25,750 nucleotides of DNA from Christensenella sp. UBA3798 (GCA_002368735.1 DFEQ01000066.1:1-25750); one strand, 5' to 3'. Numbered from the stretch's first letter, positions 1 to 6,512 are shown. Made by a program: numbers and translations. Notes: generated by a model from the letters alone, not told the origin.

Positions 1-45
1 TGGCACCATGGCGGGTGCTTGACTAATACAAGCGCGGCGAAGACA

Positions 46-71
46 CCCCACGGACGTGCGTCTAGGTGGGG
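46..71. other. Imperfect hairpin near window edge
   Basis: CCCCAC at 46-51 pairs with GTGGGG at 66-71, with a short inner GAC/GTC pairing. It lies just past the stop of the minus-strand gene that ends at 74. It has no clean T-run on either strand, so a terminator role is not supported. The rest of 1-73 shows no gene I can recognise. Confidence 0.3.
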
Positions 72-73
72 AA

Positions 74-415
74 CTACATTTTAGTTTTAAGAGTTTTGAT
101 TGAAGAGATAAGCAAACGGCGAATTCTGCCGCAAAGATTTCTTTCTTCTTTAAAAGAAACATCCGAAATCACATTTGTTTCATACAATATTTTAAGCCAC
201 CCTTCCGTTTCGTTGGATTCTTTCAGCGCAATCTCAAACTTTGCGACCATATCCGCAGAGCTTTGACCATAATTTGCCTCTCGAATATTTGCATAGACGC
301 TGCTTGACGACTTCTTGATCTGAAAGCAAATATTATTCTCGCCGGATATGTTTTTGCATAGTTCGGCAATATCTACGGCGAGTTTTTCGGAATAGTCTAA
401 AAGGTAGTTTTTCAT
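74..415 (-). CDS. Four-helix-bundle protein (S23/IVS-like, TIGR02436 type)
   Basis: This 113-residue, all-helical small protein matches the pattern of the four-helix-bundle family first seen as intervening-sequence proteins in 23S rRNA genes and related to the Avd accessory protein of diversity-generating retroelements. The recognisable parts are the N-terminal helix with 'YSEKLAVDIAELC', the middle 'SSSSVYANIREANYGQS' segment, and the helix with 'KFEIALKESNETEGWL'. Family members bind nucleic acid or act as oligomeric scaffolds; the role here is unknown. The gene is clearly more AT-rich than the rest of the window and sits beside hairpin repeats, which suggests acquired DNA. No reverse transcriptase or 23S gene is visible. 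There is no Shine-Dalgarno; an extended -10 box lies six bases before the ATG, so the mRNA may be leaderless. The family call is fairly safe, the function is not. Confidence 0.75.
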   Translation of the reverse strand: MKNYLLDYSEKLAVDIAELCKNISGENNICFQIKKSSSSVYANIREANYGQSSADMVAKFEIALKESNETEGWLKILYETNVISDVSFKEERNLCGRIRRLLISSIKTLKTKM

Positions 416-421
416 AAAAGC

Positions 422-450
422 ATTATATCAAAAACAAGCGAAACAATCAA
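422..450 (-). promoter_or_regulatory. Promoter of the four-helix-bundle gene (leaderless geometry)
   Basis: Read on the minus strand, -35 TTGATT (450-445), a 17-bp spacer, and an extended -10 TGATATAAT whose TATAAT occupies 427-422. The expected +1 falls on base 415, which is the A of the ATG. No ribosome binding site fits between promoter and start. Confidence 0.6.
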
Positions 451-470
451 TATTCTTTTATCCGCATTAT

Positions 471-665
471 CACGCGACGGCGTGGATATCATCGCGATCA
501 AAGATCGTGCATATCATCAATTCGAAAGAATTGTATATCATCAAACCGAAGCGGATATAACGATACACGGCGTAGCCGTGATGATATACAAAGGCGAAAT
601 CGCCTTTGGTGATATACAAGCGCTCGGCGCTTGATGATATACCAAATCTCGCTACGCTTCGGTTT
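471..665. repeat. Hairpin array A (linker GATGATATAC and its inverse)
   Basis: Short stem-loops alternate with a conserved 10-base linker. The hairpins are CACGC/GCGTG (471-484), GCGATC/GATCGT (494-508), CAATTC-GAAA-GAATTG (518-533), CACGGC-GTA-GCCGTG (566-580), CAAAGGCG/CGCCTTTG (589-608) and CAAGCGC-TCG-GCGCTTG (617-633). Linkers in the left half read GGATATCATC, GCATATCATC and GTATATCATC (484, 509, 533). In the right half they are inverted: GATGATATAC, GGTGATATAC and GATGATATAC (580, 608, 633). The array is therefore mirror-symmetric around about 555-565. AAACCGAAGCG (543-553) also pairs with CGCTTCGGTTT (655-665), enclosing the right half. Stem sequences differ from unit to unit while the linker is kept. 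Function unknown. Confidence 0.8.
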
Positions 666-670
666 GGATA

Positions 671-713
671 AAAAAGAACCTAAATCGAAACGAATTCAAT
701 TTAGGTTCTTTTT
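671..713. terminator. Strong hairpin terminator, probably for the minus-strand tRNA-like element
   Basis: A 15-bp stem (671-685 with 699-713) contains AAAAAGAACCTAAAT on one side and its exact complement on the other, ending in T-runs on both strands. It can act in both directions. On the minus strand it directly follows the CCA-like end of the tRNA-like element at 713-846. Confidence 0.8.
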
Positions 714-846
714 GGCGGAGAGTTAGGGCGCGACGCGTAAAGCCGACAGCACGGTGCGCTGTCGGTAGCCAAAGCGGGGAGCAATTTATAATTGCGACCT
801 GGAGGGGCGAAGCCGTGAACCCTTGGGTGAGAATGCCTAACTCTCC
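713..846 (-). ncRNA. tRNA-Ser-like element with 11-bp acceptor-like stem and CCA end
   Basis: On the minus strand the element starts GGAGAGTTAGG (846-836) and ends CCTAACTCTCC-G-CCA (727-713). This gives an 11-bp terminal stem followed by the same discriminator and CCA as the real tRNA-Ser nearby. The last 20 bases are an exact direct repeat: TTTTTGGCGGAGAGTTAGGG on the plus strand at 709-728 and 885-904. The interior has no anticodon arm or T-arm. It carries an 8-bp hairpin CCGACAGC/GCTGTCGG (743-765) and GCAATT/AATTGC (781-795). It lies after the tRNA-Ser terminator and before its own terminator. It may be a structured RNA that mimics a tRNA acceptor end, or a repeat derived from the tRNA. 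The structure is seen; the transcript and function are inferred. Confidence 0.5.
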
Positions 847-852
847 GACAAA

Positions 853-876
853 GAAAAAACGAACCCAGAGGTTCGT
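853..876 (-). terminator. Terminator of tRNA-Ser
   Basis: Read on the minus strand, a 7-bp stem ACGAACC-TCTG-GGTTCGT is followed by a run of T (plus-strand A-run at 854-859). It lies 13 bases beyond the CCA end of the tRNA gene. Confidence 0.8.
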
Positions 877-888
877 ATTTTTCGTTTT

Positions 889-976
889 TGGCGGAGAGTT
901 AGGGATTCGAACCCCAGGTAGCTTTCACTACAACGGTTTTCAAGACCGCCGCTTTCGACCGCTCAGCCAACTCTCC
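889..976 (-). tRNA. tRNA-Ser (anticodon UGA)
   Basis: On the minus strand the gene begins GGAGAGTTGGCTGAGC (acceptor and D-arm). It has the anticodon loop TCTTGAAAACC with anticodon TGA, the long variable arm typical of class II tRNAs, and a T-arm with GGTTCGAATCC. It ends ACTCTCC-G-CCA with the CCA encoded. Total length is 88 bases with CCA. The 7-bp acceptor stem pairs perfectly. Its own promoter (1017-1045) and terminator (853-876) make it a single-gene transcription unit. Confidence 0.96.
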
Positions 977-988
977 GTATCTTATCCA

Positions 989-1006
989 TGCGGGGGAGAC
1001 CCCGCA
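989..1006 (-). other. Leader hairpin of the tRNA-Ser precursor
   Basis: TGCGGGG (989-995) pairs with CCCCGCA (1000-1006) around a four-base loop. It sits between the predicted transcription start (about 1010) and the mature 5' end (976). It would be removed by RNase P and could guide or protect the 5' end. Confidence 0.5.
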
Positions 1007-1016
1007 GAGCAACTCT

Positions 1017-1045
1017 ATTGTATGCGTTTTCGCGCAGAATGTCAA
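1017..1045 (-). promoter_or_regulatory. Promoter of tRNA-Ser
   Basis: On the minus strand: -35 TTGACA (1045-1040), a 17-bp spacer, -10 TACAAT (1022-1017). The near-consensus match and position upstream of the tRNA support a sigma-70/SigA-type promoter. Confidence 0.85.
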
Positions 1046-1073
1046 ACGTTAATCATTTTAGGGCGCGTGCCGC

Positions 1074-1796
1074 TTAGCCCATGATGGTCTTCATCAGTTC
1101 GTAGGCGAAAATGAAGTGCATGTCCTTGTCGGGGTGGTTGAGTTTGTTGGCGAGGAGGTCGGTGACGTCTACGCCGTTATTCACCAGCCTTTTCCACAGG
1201 GAGTAGCAATCTGCGATGGGCACGCCGCGTTCCGCTGCGACGGCCTTTCCCGCCGCGATGTATTCGTCCATCAGTCCGCTCGTCATGCGCTCCTTATAAT
1301 CCTTGGCAAGTGCTTTGATCGCTTCGCTCGTGATCTTCGGACTGACGTAGTAGTTCATCGTGTTGGGGGTCATATAGACGCATTCCGCGCCCGACTTCTT
1401 TACCTTTTGGAATATCTCGGTCAGGTTGTCCGCGTATTTCTTGACGCCCGCTTTGCCGTTATTGGTGTCGTTGAGCCCAAAGCAGACCACCACGAGGTCG
1501 GGATGATAGGCAAGGGCGGTTCTGTCCAAGCGACAAACGCCGCCGTAGGCGCTGCTGCCGCTCACCCCCGCGTTGATGACGGCGAGGGGCACGGAGGGAT
1601 ACAGCTTGTGCAGCATCTTTTGGAATATCTCCACGTAGCCCCATTCGGGATGGAACTCGGCGTCGATCACGCCGTCGGACTTCTCGTAGCAATCGAAACA
1701 CCCCTGCGTGACGCTGTCGCCGAGGAAGGCGATGGTGATGGGGCGCCCTTCGAGAAGGTTCTTTTGCTTTTCCTGTATCTTTTCAATGATCTTCAT
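1074..1796 (-). CDS. SGNH/GDSL-family hydrolase (esterase or lipase-like)
   Basis: This 240-residue soluble protein has no signal peptide. The SGNH blocks appear in order: block I 'FLGDSVTQG' near residues 25-33 with the nucleophile Ser, block II Gly in 'NAGVSGSSAYGG' near 77-88, block III 'FGLNDTN' near 106-112, and block V with the catalytic His in 'HPDKDMHF' near the C-terminus. This matches esterases that remove acyl groups from sugars, lipids or thioesters. The substrate cannot be told from sequence. The gene is a single-gene unit: its promoter is just upstream and a GAGGT ribosome binding site precedes the ATG. No carbohydrate or lipid genes lie beside it to suggest a pathway. Length is usual for the family. 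Confidence 0.88.
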   Translation of the reverse strand: MKIIEKIQEKQKNLLEGRPITIAFLGDSVTQGCFDCYEKSDGVIDAEFHPEWGYVEIFQKMLHKLYPSVPLAVINAGVSGSSAYGGVCRLDRTALAYHPDLVVVCFGLNDTNNGKAGVKKYADNLTEIFQKVKKSGAECVYMTPNTMNYYVSPKITSEAIKALAKDYKERMTSGLMDEYIAAGKAVAAERGVPIADCYSLWKRLVNNGVDVTDLLANKLNHPDKDMHFIFAYELMKTIMG

Positions 1797-1813
1797 ATCT
1801 GACCTCTTCGCCC

Positions 1814-1842
1814 ATTATACTCCCCCCGCGCCGCGCTGTCAA
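1814..1842 (-). promoter_or_regulatory. Promoter of the SGNH hydrolase gene
   Basis: On the minus strand: perfect -35 TTGACA (1842-1837), 17-bp spacer, perfect -10 TATAAT (1819-1814). The predicted start near 1807 leaves a leader of about 11 bases that contains the GAGGT ribosome binding site. Confidence 0.88.
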
Positions 1843-1855
1843 CCGCCCGATGGGG

Positions 1856-1948
1856 GCGCTACGCGAACGATGTTGCCTAGCGGCACATGATGTTTGCTTC
1901 GCAAAACGATGTGCGCCAGAGGCACAACGATGTTGCACAAAAGTGCAA
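1856..1948. repeat. Hairpin array B (linker AACGATG)
   Basis: Short hairpins are separated by a constant heptamer: AACGATG at 1866-1872, CATGATG at 1886-1892, AACGATG at 1905-1911 and 1926-1932, a period of about 20 bases. The hairpins differ: GCG/CGC (1856-1864), TGCC/GGCA (1874-1885), TTTGC-TTC-GCAAA (1893-1905), GTGC/GCAC (1911-1925) and TTGCAC-AAAA-GTGCAA (1933-1948). The architecture is that of array A but with another linker. The following 1949-2089 stretch has no gene or clear terminator that I can identify. Confidence 0.75.
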
Positions 1949-2089
1949 ATTACGGGTCGCTCAGCCGCAACACACCCAAGTATCTAATCGAATCTCGGAA
2001 AGCACCAACGCGGCAACCGCTCCGATAGTACGTAATTACCTCCGAACGCCGCGGTAGAGCAGAATAAGCGCTGCTATACGCTCTCGCTC

Positions 2090-3901
2090 TTATTGGAACT
2101 GGGAGTTATACAAAGTGGCATACGCGCCGCCCTTCGCTAAGAGCTCGGCGTGCGTCCCTTGCTCGATGATATCCCCTTCGTCGAGGACGAGGATGAGGTC
2201 GGCGTTCTTGATGGTGGACAGGCGGTGCGCGATGACGAAAGAGGTGCGCCCCGTCGTCAGCTTATCCATCGCCTGTTGTATCAATACCTCGGTGCGGGTA
2301 TCCACGCTGCTCGTCGCCTCGTCGAGTATGAGGAGGGGTGCGTCCTCCACGATGGCGCGCGCGATGGTCATCAGCTGCTTTTGCCCCACCGACAGGTTGA
2401 GCTTGTCGTCGAGCAGGGTGTCGTAGCCCGCGGGCAGGGTCGTGATAAAGTGGTGTAGCCCCACAGCCTTCGCCGCCTTCACGACCTTCTCGTCGGGGAC
2501 GGTAGTCTTGCTGTAACGGATGTTTTCCTTGATGGTGCCCTCGAAGAGCCAGGTGTCTTGGAGCACCATGCCGAAGAGGTCGTGCACGTTTTCGCGGGTC
2601 AGGGTGGAGATGTCCACGCCGTCCACGAATATCTTGCCGCTATTGGGCTCGTAGAAGCGCATCAGCAGGTTGACCACGGTGGTCTTGCCCGCGCCCGTGG
2701 GGCCCACGATGGCGATCTTTTGCCCCGGGAGGGCGTGCGCAGAGAAGCCGTGCATGATCTCGCGGTGAGAGTCGTATCCAAAGCGCACGTTGTCAAAGAC
2801 GACGTCCCCCTTGGCGACTTCAAGTTTCTTGGTCTTGCCGCTCTCGTCCGGGAGCTCCTCGTTTTTTAGGAATTCAAAGACCCTTTCGCTCGCCGCCGCA
2901 GCGGACTGCAGGGAGGAGAGTGAGTTTGCAAAGGTGGTCAGCGGGTTGATGAAGAGGTTGACGTACATGATGAAGGCGATGACCACGCCGAAGCTGATCT
3001 TGCCCGAGAGGGCGAGCGCGCCGCCGAGGACCGCCACCGCCACGAAGCCGAGGTCGCCCACGAAGCCCATCAGGGGCATCATCATGCCCGACATGAACTG
3101 CGCCCTCCTACCCGACACGCGGAGCTTTTCGTTGATCTTGTCAAAGGCGGCTTGTTCCTTCTCCTCGCCGCCGTACGCCTTGACGACGTTATGCGCGCTG
3201 TAGATCTCCTCTATCCTGCCGTTGATCTCGCCGAGCTCTTGCTGTTGGCGGATAAAGTACTTTTGCGAGCGCTTGATGATCGCCCCCACCACGAGGAAGC
3301 CGAGGACCGATACCCCGATCGCGGCAAACGCCATGATATAGTTGGTCACGAACATCATTACGACGGAGCCCACGAACTGCACGACCGCCCCGATCAAAGT
3401 GCCCACGCTCTTATTCATCGTTACCTCGATGAGGTCCACGTCGTTGGTGGCGCGGGAGAGGGTGTCGCCGTAGCTGGTGGTATCGAAATAGCGGAGGGGC
3501 ATGCGGTCTATCTTCTTGTCGATATCCGATCTGAGTCCCTTGGTGATCTTTTGGGTGACCGTCGCCATGATGAAGCCCTGCGCGTAGGAGAAGAGGAGGG
3601 CGCAGCCGTAGAAAATAACGAGGGTCACGCATATCCGCGTGGTGGCGGATACGTCGATGCCGAGGGGGGAGCGGATGCCGTCCAGGATCATATCCGAGAG
3701 CTTCTTGACGTAGCTCGGACCGAGGATGGCGAGCACCGAACCCACGATGGCTAGGAGGAGCACCACGATGAAGGCGGGGGTATAATTCTTGGCGTAGCGG
3801 ATGAGGGATAAGACGGCGTTTTTCATGCTCTTGGGTTTATCCACCATCATATCGCGCATACGCCCGTTAGGAGGACGACGATAGGTCTCTTTTTCAGCCA
3901 T
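2090..3901 (-). CDS. ABC exporter half-transporter, canonical ATPase subunit
   Basis: This 603-residue half-transporter is an exporter-type (MsbA/LmrA-like) transmembrane domain of six helices (about residues 42-325) fused to an ATP-binding domain. Visible motifs are Walker A GPTGAGKTT (400-408), Q-loop Gln448, signature LSVGQKQ (503-509), Walker B LLILDEATSSVD with catalytic Glu528, and H-loop His559. It should pair with the upstream gene product, whose ATP site is degenerate, to form a heterodimeric multidrug, lipid or peptide exporter in the cytoplasmic membrane. The start is fixed by GGAGGAC eight bases before the ATG; the gene overlaps its neighbour by 8 bases, so translation is coupled. 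It is the last gene of the MarR-led operon. The substrate is unknown; a drug or antimicrobial is plausible because of the MarR partner. Confidence 0.93.
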   Translation of the reverse strand: MAEKETYRRPPNGRMRDMMVDKPKSMKNAVLSLIRYAKNYTPAFIVVLLLAIVGSVLAILGPSYVKKLSDMILDGIRSPLGIDVSATTRICVTLVIFYGCALLFSYAQGFIMATVTQKITKGLRSDIDKKIDRMPLRYFDTTSYGDTLSRATNDVDLIEVTMNKSVGTLIGAVVQFVGSVVMMFVTNYIMAFAAIGVSVLGFLVVGAIIKRSQKYFIRQQQELGEINGRIEEIYSAHNVVKAYGGEEKEQAAFDKINEKLRVSGRRAQFMSGMMMPLMGFVGDLGFVAVAVLGGALALSGKISFGVVIAFIMYVNLFINPLTTFANSLSSLQSAAAASERVFEFLKNEELPDESGKTKKLEVAKGDVVFDNVRFGYDSHREIMHGFSAHALPGQKIAIVGPTGAGKTTVVNLLMRFYEPNSGKIFVDGVDISTLTRENVHDLFGMVLQDTWLFEGTIKENIRYSKTTVPDEKVVKAAKAVGLHHFITTLPAGYDTLLDDKLNLSVGQKQLMTIARAIVEDAPLLILDEATSSVDTRTEVLIQQAMDKLTTGRTSFVIAHRLSTIKNADLILVLDEGDIIEQGTHAELLAKGGAYATLYNSQFQ

Positions 3902-5669
3902 TTTTGTTGTCCTCCTTGTTGAGTTCTTCTTCCGACAGCTGCGACGCGGCGATCTCGCGATAGATGGGGGAGGTCTTCAAGAGCTCCCTGTGCGTGCCCA
4001 TCGCGGCGATCTTTCCTTCGTCCATCACGATGATCTTATCCGCCCCTTCGATGGTGCCTATCCTCTGCGCCACGATGAGGACGGTCGTCCCTTTCATCTC
4101 CTTTTTGAGGGCGGCGCGGAGGTCGCGGTCGGTCTTATAGTCGAGCGCCGAGAAGCTGTCGTCAAAGATCAATATCTCGGGCTTCTTATAGAGGGCGCGG
4201 GCGATGGAGAGGCGTTGCTTTTGTCCGCCGCTGAAATTGGCTCCGCCGCGCGCGATAAAGGCGTTTTCCTGCCCCTCTTTGTCCATCACGAAGTCGTAGG
4301 CGGAGGCAGTCTCGAGGGCGCGGAAGACGTTCTCTTTTTCATCCTTCTTGCCTTCGCTGCCATACGTGACGTTACTCTTGACAGTCCCCGAGAAGAGCAC
4401 CGCCTTCTGCGATACGTAACCTATCTTTTCAACGAGGGTCTTTTGGTCGTATTCCTTGACGTTGACGCCGTCCAGGAATACCGCGCCCGCCGTCACGTCG
4501 TAGAAGCGGGGGATGAGGTTGATGACGCTGGTCTTGCCGCTGCCCGTCGCGCCGATGAAGGCGACGGTCTCGCCCTCCTTGACGGTGAAGGAGATGTGCT
4601 CAAGGACGGGGCTTTCCGCGTCGGGATAGGCAAAGGATACGTTTTCAAAGGTTATCTCGCCTCTGACGCCCGGGAGCCCATCGGTCCGCGGTCCGCTCTT
4701 TATCTTGGGGTCGGTGCCCAGCACCTCGGCGATACGTTTCGCCGCCACCGTCGCGCGGGGGAGCATCAGGAAGACGAAGCTCATCATCATAAAGGACATC
4801 ACGACCTGCATCGCATAGGCGGAGAAGGTCACCATCTCGCTGTAGAGCAGGATCTTTTCCTGTCCCATCGCGGCGTTGATGAGATAGACGCCGATCCAGT
4901 AGATCGCGAGGGTCATACCGCTCATCAGTCCCGACATCACGGGGTGGATCGCCGCCATCGTGCGGTGCGCCACGAGGTTGTTTTTCGCAAGGGCGACGTT
5001 TGCCTTCTCAAACTTCTCCTGCTGAAAATTCTCCGCGTTGAAGGCGCGCACCACCCTGAGGCCGGTGAGCTTTTCGCGCATCCTCGCGTTGATATCGTCG
5101 GTCAAGGTCTGTATCTTCTTGAAGCGGGGCACCGCCACGAGGAATACCGTCGCGAGCAGGATGCCGAGGAAGATCACGGCAGCCACCACCGTCACGCTCC
5201 ATTGCCAGCTCTTGGTGGCTATCTTGGAGAGCGCCCACACCGCCATGATGGGTCCGCGCAGGGCGACCTGCATACCCATCGAGACCAGCATCTGTACCTG
5301 CGTGATATCGTTGGTCGAGCGGGTGATGAGGCTTGCGGTGGAGAAGAGGTTGATCTCCTCCATCGAGAACTCTTGCACTTTGCGGAAGAGTTTGTCTCTA
5401 AGGTTATAGGCAAGGTCGGCGCCGATCATGGACGCCGAGTACCCTACCGCCACCGAGCATAGGACGCCCGCCGCCGCAAGCCCAAGCATCTTGAGCCCCG
5501 CGATGAGTATCTCGACCGTCGTGCCGCCCGCGCCCGTCACGAGCAGCGTCACCTCCTGCATCCTGTCGATGAGGGTCAGCTCCGCCCATACCTGCAAGAC
5601 GATAATAGCCACGCTTGCAAGGAAGAGCAGGAGTCCCTTTTTGCCGAGTTGTCTTATCAGTTTTCCCAC
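3894..5669 (-). CDS. ABC exporter half-transporter, degenerate ATPase subunit
   Basis: This 591-residue partner of the downstream half-transporter has the same fold: six helices, then an ATP-binding domain. Walker A GATGSGKTS (373-381), Q-loop Gln421 and signature FSGGQKQ (479-485) are intact. The residue after the Walker B Asp is Asp504 instead of the catalytic Glu (FDDS), and the H-loop His is replaced by Gln535 (AQRIGTI). This is the usual pattern of the non-catalytic site in heterodimeric exporters such as TM287/288 and BmrCD. I chose the GTG at 5669 because GGAGG sits a few bases before it. An ATG nine codons upstream (5696) lacks a ribosome binding site and would overlap the MarR gene by 40 bases. 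With GTG the overlap is 13 bases. Confidence 0.9.
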   Translation of the reverse strand: MGKLIRQLGKKGLLLFLASVAIIVLQVWAELTLIDRMQEVTLLVTGAGGTTVEILIAGLKMLGLAAAGVLCSVAVGYSASMIGADLAYNLRDKLFRKVQEFSMEEINLFSTASLITRSTNDITQVQMLVSMGMQVALRGPIMAVWALSKIATKSWQWSVTVVAAVIFLGILLATVFLVAVPRFKKIQTLTDDINARMREKLTGLRVVRAFNAENFQQEKFEKANVALAKNNLVAHRTMAAIHPVMSGLMSGMTLAIYWIGVYLINAAMGQEKILLYSEMVTFSAYAMQVVMSFMMMSFVFLMLPRATVAAKRIAEVLGTDPKIKSGPRTDGLPGVRGEITFENVSFAYPDAESPVLEHISFTVKEGETVAFIGATGSGKTSVINLIPRFYDVTAGAVFLDGVNVKEYDQKTLVEKIGYVSQKAVLFSGTVKSNVTYGSEGKKDEKENVFRALETASAYDFVMDKEGQENAFIARGGANFSGGQKQRLSIARALYKKPEILIFDDSFSALDYKTDRDLRAALKKEMKGTTVLIVAQRIGTIEGADKIIVMDEGKIAAMGTHRELLKTSPIYREIAASQLSEEELNKEDNKNG

Positions 5670-6115
5670 AAGGTCGCCTCCACTTTTTTGTAGCATTCAT
5701 AGAATAGGTTCATATTGGCGAGGAGTTCCTTCGCCTTTTCCATACCCATCTCCGCAAAGATCTTTTTGGTGACGACGGACGCCGTCGCCTTCTGCTCGTC
5801 GAGGATGGCTACCGCCTTGTCCGTCAGCGAGATATAGACCGACTTGCGGTCGTTGTCACGGTGTTCGCGGCGGAGATAGCCTTTCTCCTCCATCGTATTC
5901 AGGAGCTTGGAGACCGCAGGCTTGGAGATATCGAGTCCTACGGCGAGATCCTTCGCCCGCGTCGGCTTATTCATGCTGTCGTTGATCTTTACGATATACG
6001 ACGCAAAGAGCTCGGGGAAGGTCATTCCGCACAAGAGGTGCGGGTCGCGAAATACCGAGCCCGCCCTGTACATCGTCATAAGGATGGTGTTGTCTTTTCC
6101 GAGATCGGGGGTCAT
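5657..6115 (-). CDS. MarR-family transcriptional regulator
   Basis: This 152-residue winged-helix regulator has a recognition region around 'AKDLAVGLDISKPAVSKLLNTM' followed by the wing 'RREHRDNDRKSVYISLTDKA', the standard MarR layout with a dimerising helix at each end. MarR proteins repress efflux genes and release DNA on binding small aromatic or antimicrobial ligands. It is first in an operon with two ABC exporter subunits that overlap end to end, so it most likely autoregulates and controls them. The start is supported by AAAGGAGG before the ATG. A palindrome TTAAC-CAA-GTTAA (6134-6146) sits between its promoter and its start and is the best operator candidate. Confidence 0.92.
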   Translation of the reverse strand: MTPDLGKDNTILMTMYRAGSVFRDPHLLCGMTFPELFASYIVKINDSMNKPTRAKDLAVGLDISKPAVSKLLNTMEEKGYLRREHRDNDRKSVYISLTDKAVAILDEQKATASVVTKKIFAEMGMEKAKELLANMNLFYECYKKVEATLWEN

Positions 6116-6133
6116 AGTTGCCTCCTTTAATAA

Positions 6134-6146
6134 TTAACCAAGTTAA
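6134..6146. promoter_or_regulatory. Candidate MarR operator
   Basis: A perfect inverted repeat TTAAC-CAA-GTTAA lies between the predicted transcription start (about 6155) and the MarR ribosome binding site. The position suits autorepression by blocking early transcription. Confidence 0.55.
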
Positions 6147-6161
6147 TGGTTGCATATAGTA

Positions 6162-6191
6162 ATCATAATGACCCGCGCGCCCCCGTGTCAA
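6162..6191 (-). promoter_or_regulatory. Promoter of the marR-ABC exporter operon
   Basis: On the minus strand: -35 TTGACA (6191-6186), 18-bp spacer, -10 TATGAT (6167-6162). It is immediately upstream of the candidate MarR operator. Confidence 0.75.
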
Positions 6192-6198
6192 GCGATTC

Positions 6199-6210
6199 CT
6201 ACTATAGTAG
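6199..6210. promoter_or_regulatory. 12-bp perfect palindrome upstream of the marR promoter
   Basis: CTACTATAGTAG reads the same on both strands and sits 8 bases beyond the -35 box of the marR promoter. It could be a regulator site or chance. The next stretch, 6211-6445, has only short ORFs with no recognisable product. Confidence 0.35.
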
Positions 6211-6446
6211 AGTATTTCCGCTTTTTCGGATGCGTGACCGCCATGAGAAAGAAAAGGGCAATATTATTCTCGGATCGACGTATGCGCGTATGCTCATACA
6301 TTCATCCTCCGAGATCATCGAGGATATATCGCGCTCCGTTAGGAACATAAGAAAAAACAATCGTTATGCCGATAAATGAGACGATCAATGATTCAAGTCA
6401 AGAGAATGCAAAAAAATCATCCATAACGATTATAGGAATTGTACTG

Positions 6447-6481
6447 AAAAATGATCGGGCACCCTGCACGGTCATTTTTTT
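6447..6481. terminator. Bidirectional terminator in the divergent control region
   Basis: AAAAATGATCG (6447-6457) pairs with CGGTCATTTTT (6469-6479), one G-T wobble, 11-base loop. It is followed by T on the plus strand and by a T-run on the minus strand too. It insulates the downstream promoter at 6513. No upstream plus-strand gene is visible for it to end. Confidence 0.65.
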
Positions 6482-6490
6482 GTTGAAATA

Positions 6491-6504
6491 TGAATAATTA
6501 TTCA
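6491..6504. promoter_or_regulatory. Operator 1: perfect 14-bp palindrome
   Basis: TGAATAATTATTCA is a perfect palindrome 9 bases before the -35 box. Its right part, ATTATTCACAT (6497-6507), is repeated exactly at 6562-6572 in operator 2. This spacing and symmetry are typical of TetR-type repressor sites. Confidence 0.65.
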
Positions 6505-6512
6505 CATTTTTC

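Noticed and set aside
471..665. CRISPR array
   Set aside because: The conserved part is only 10 bases, it is inverted halfway, and the variable parts are self-complementary hairpins. No cas genes are present.
709..904. Attachment-site repeats of an integrated island at tRNA-Ser
   Set aside because: The 20-base direct repeat fits an att site in the 3' end of a tRNA, but only 176 bp separate the copies, there is no integrase, and the inner sequence has a matching inverted arm that an att site would not need.
815..1084. Plus-strand ORF of 89 codons
   Set aside because: It runs antisense through the tRNA-Ser gene and its promoter; the apparent protein is a translation of tRNA sequence.
3990..5462. 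Plus-strand ORF of 490 codons antisense to the ABC exporter gene
   Set aside because: It is a GC-rich mirror frame of a well-conserved ATPase gene, rich in His, Arg and Asp in the manner of a shadow reading, with no domain.
5657..5696. ATG start at 5696 for the degenerate ABC subunit
   Set aside because: It has no ribosome binding site and a 40-base overlap with marR; the GTG at 5669 has GGAGG at good spacing and a 13-base overlap.
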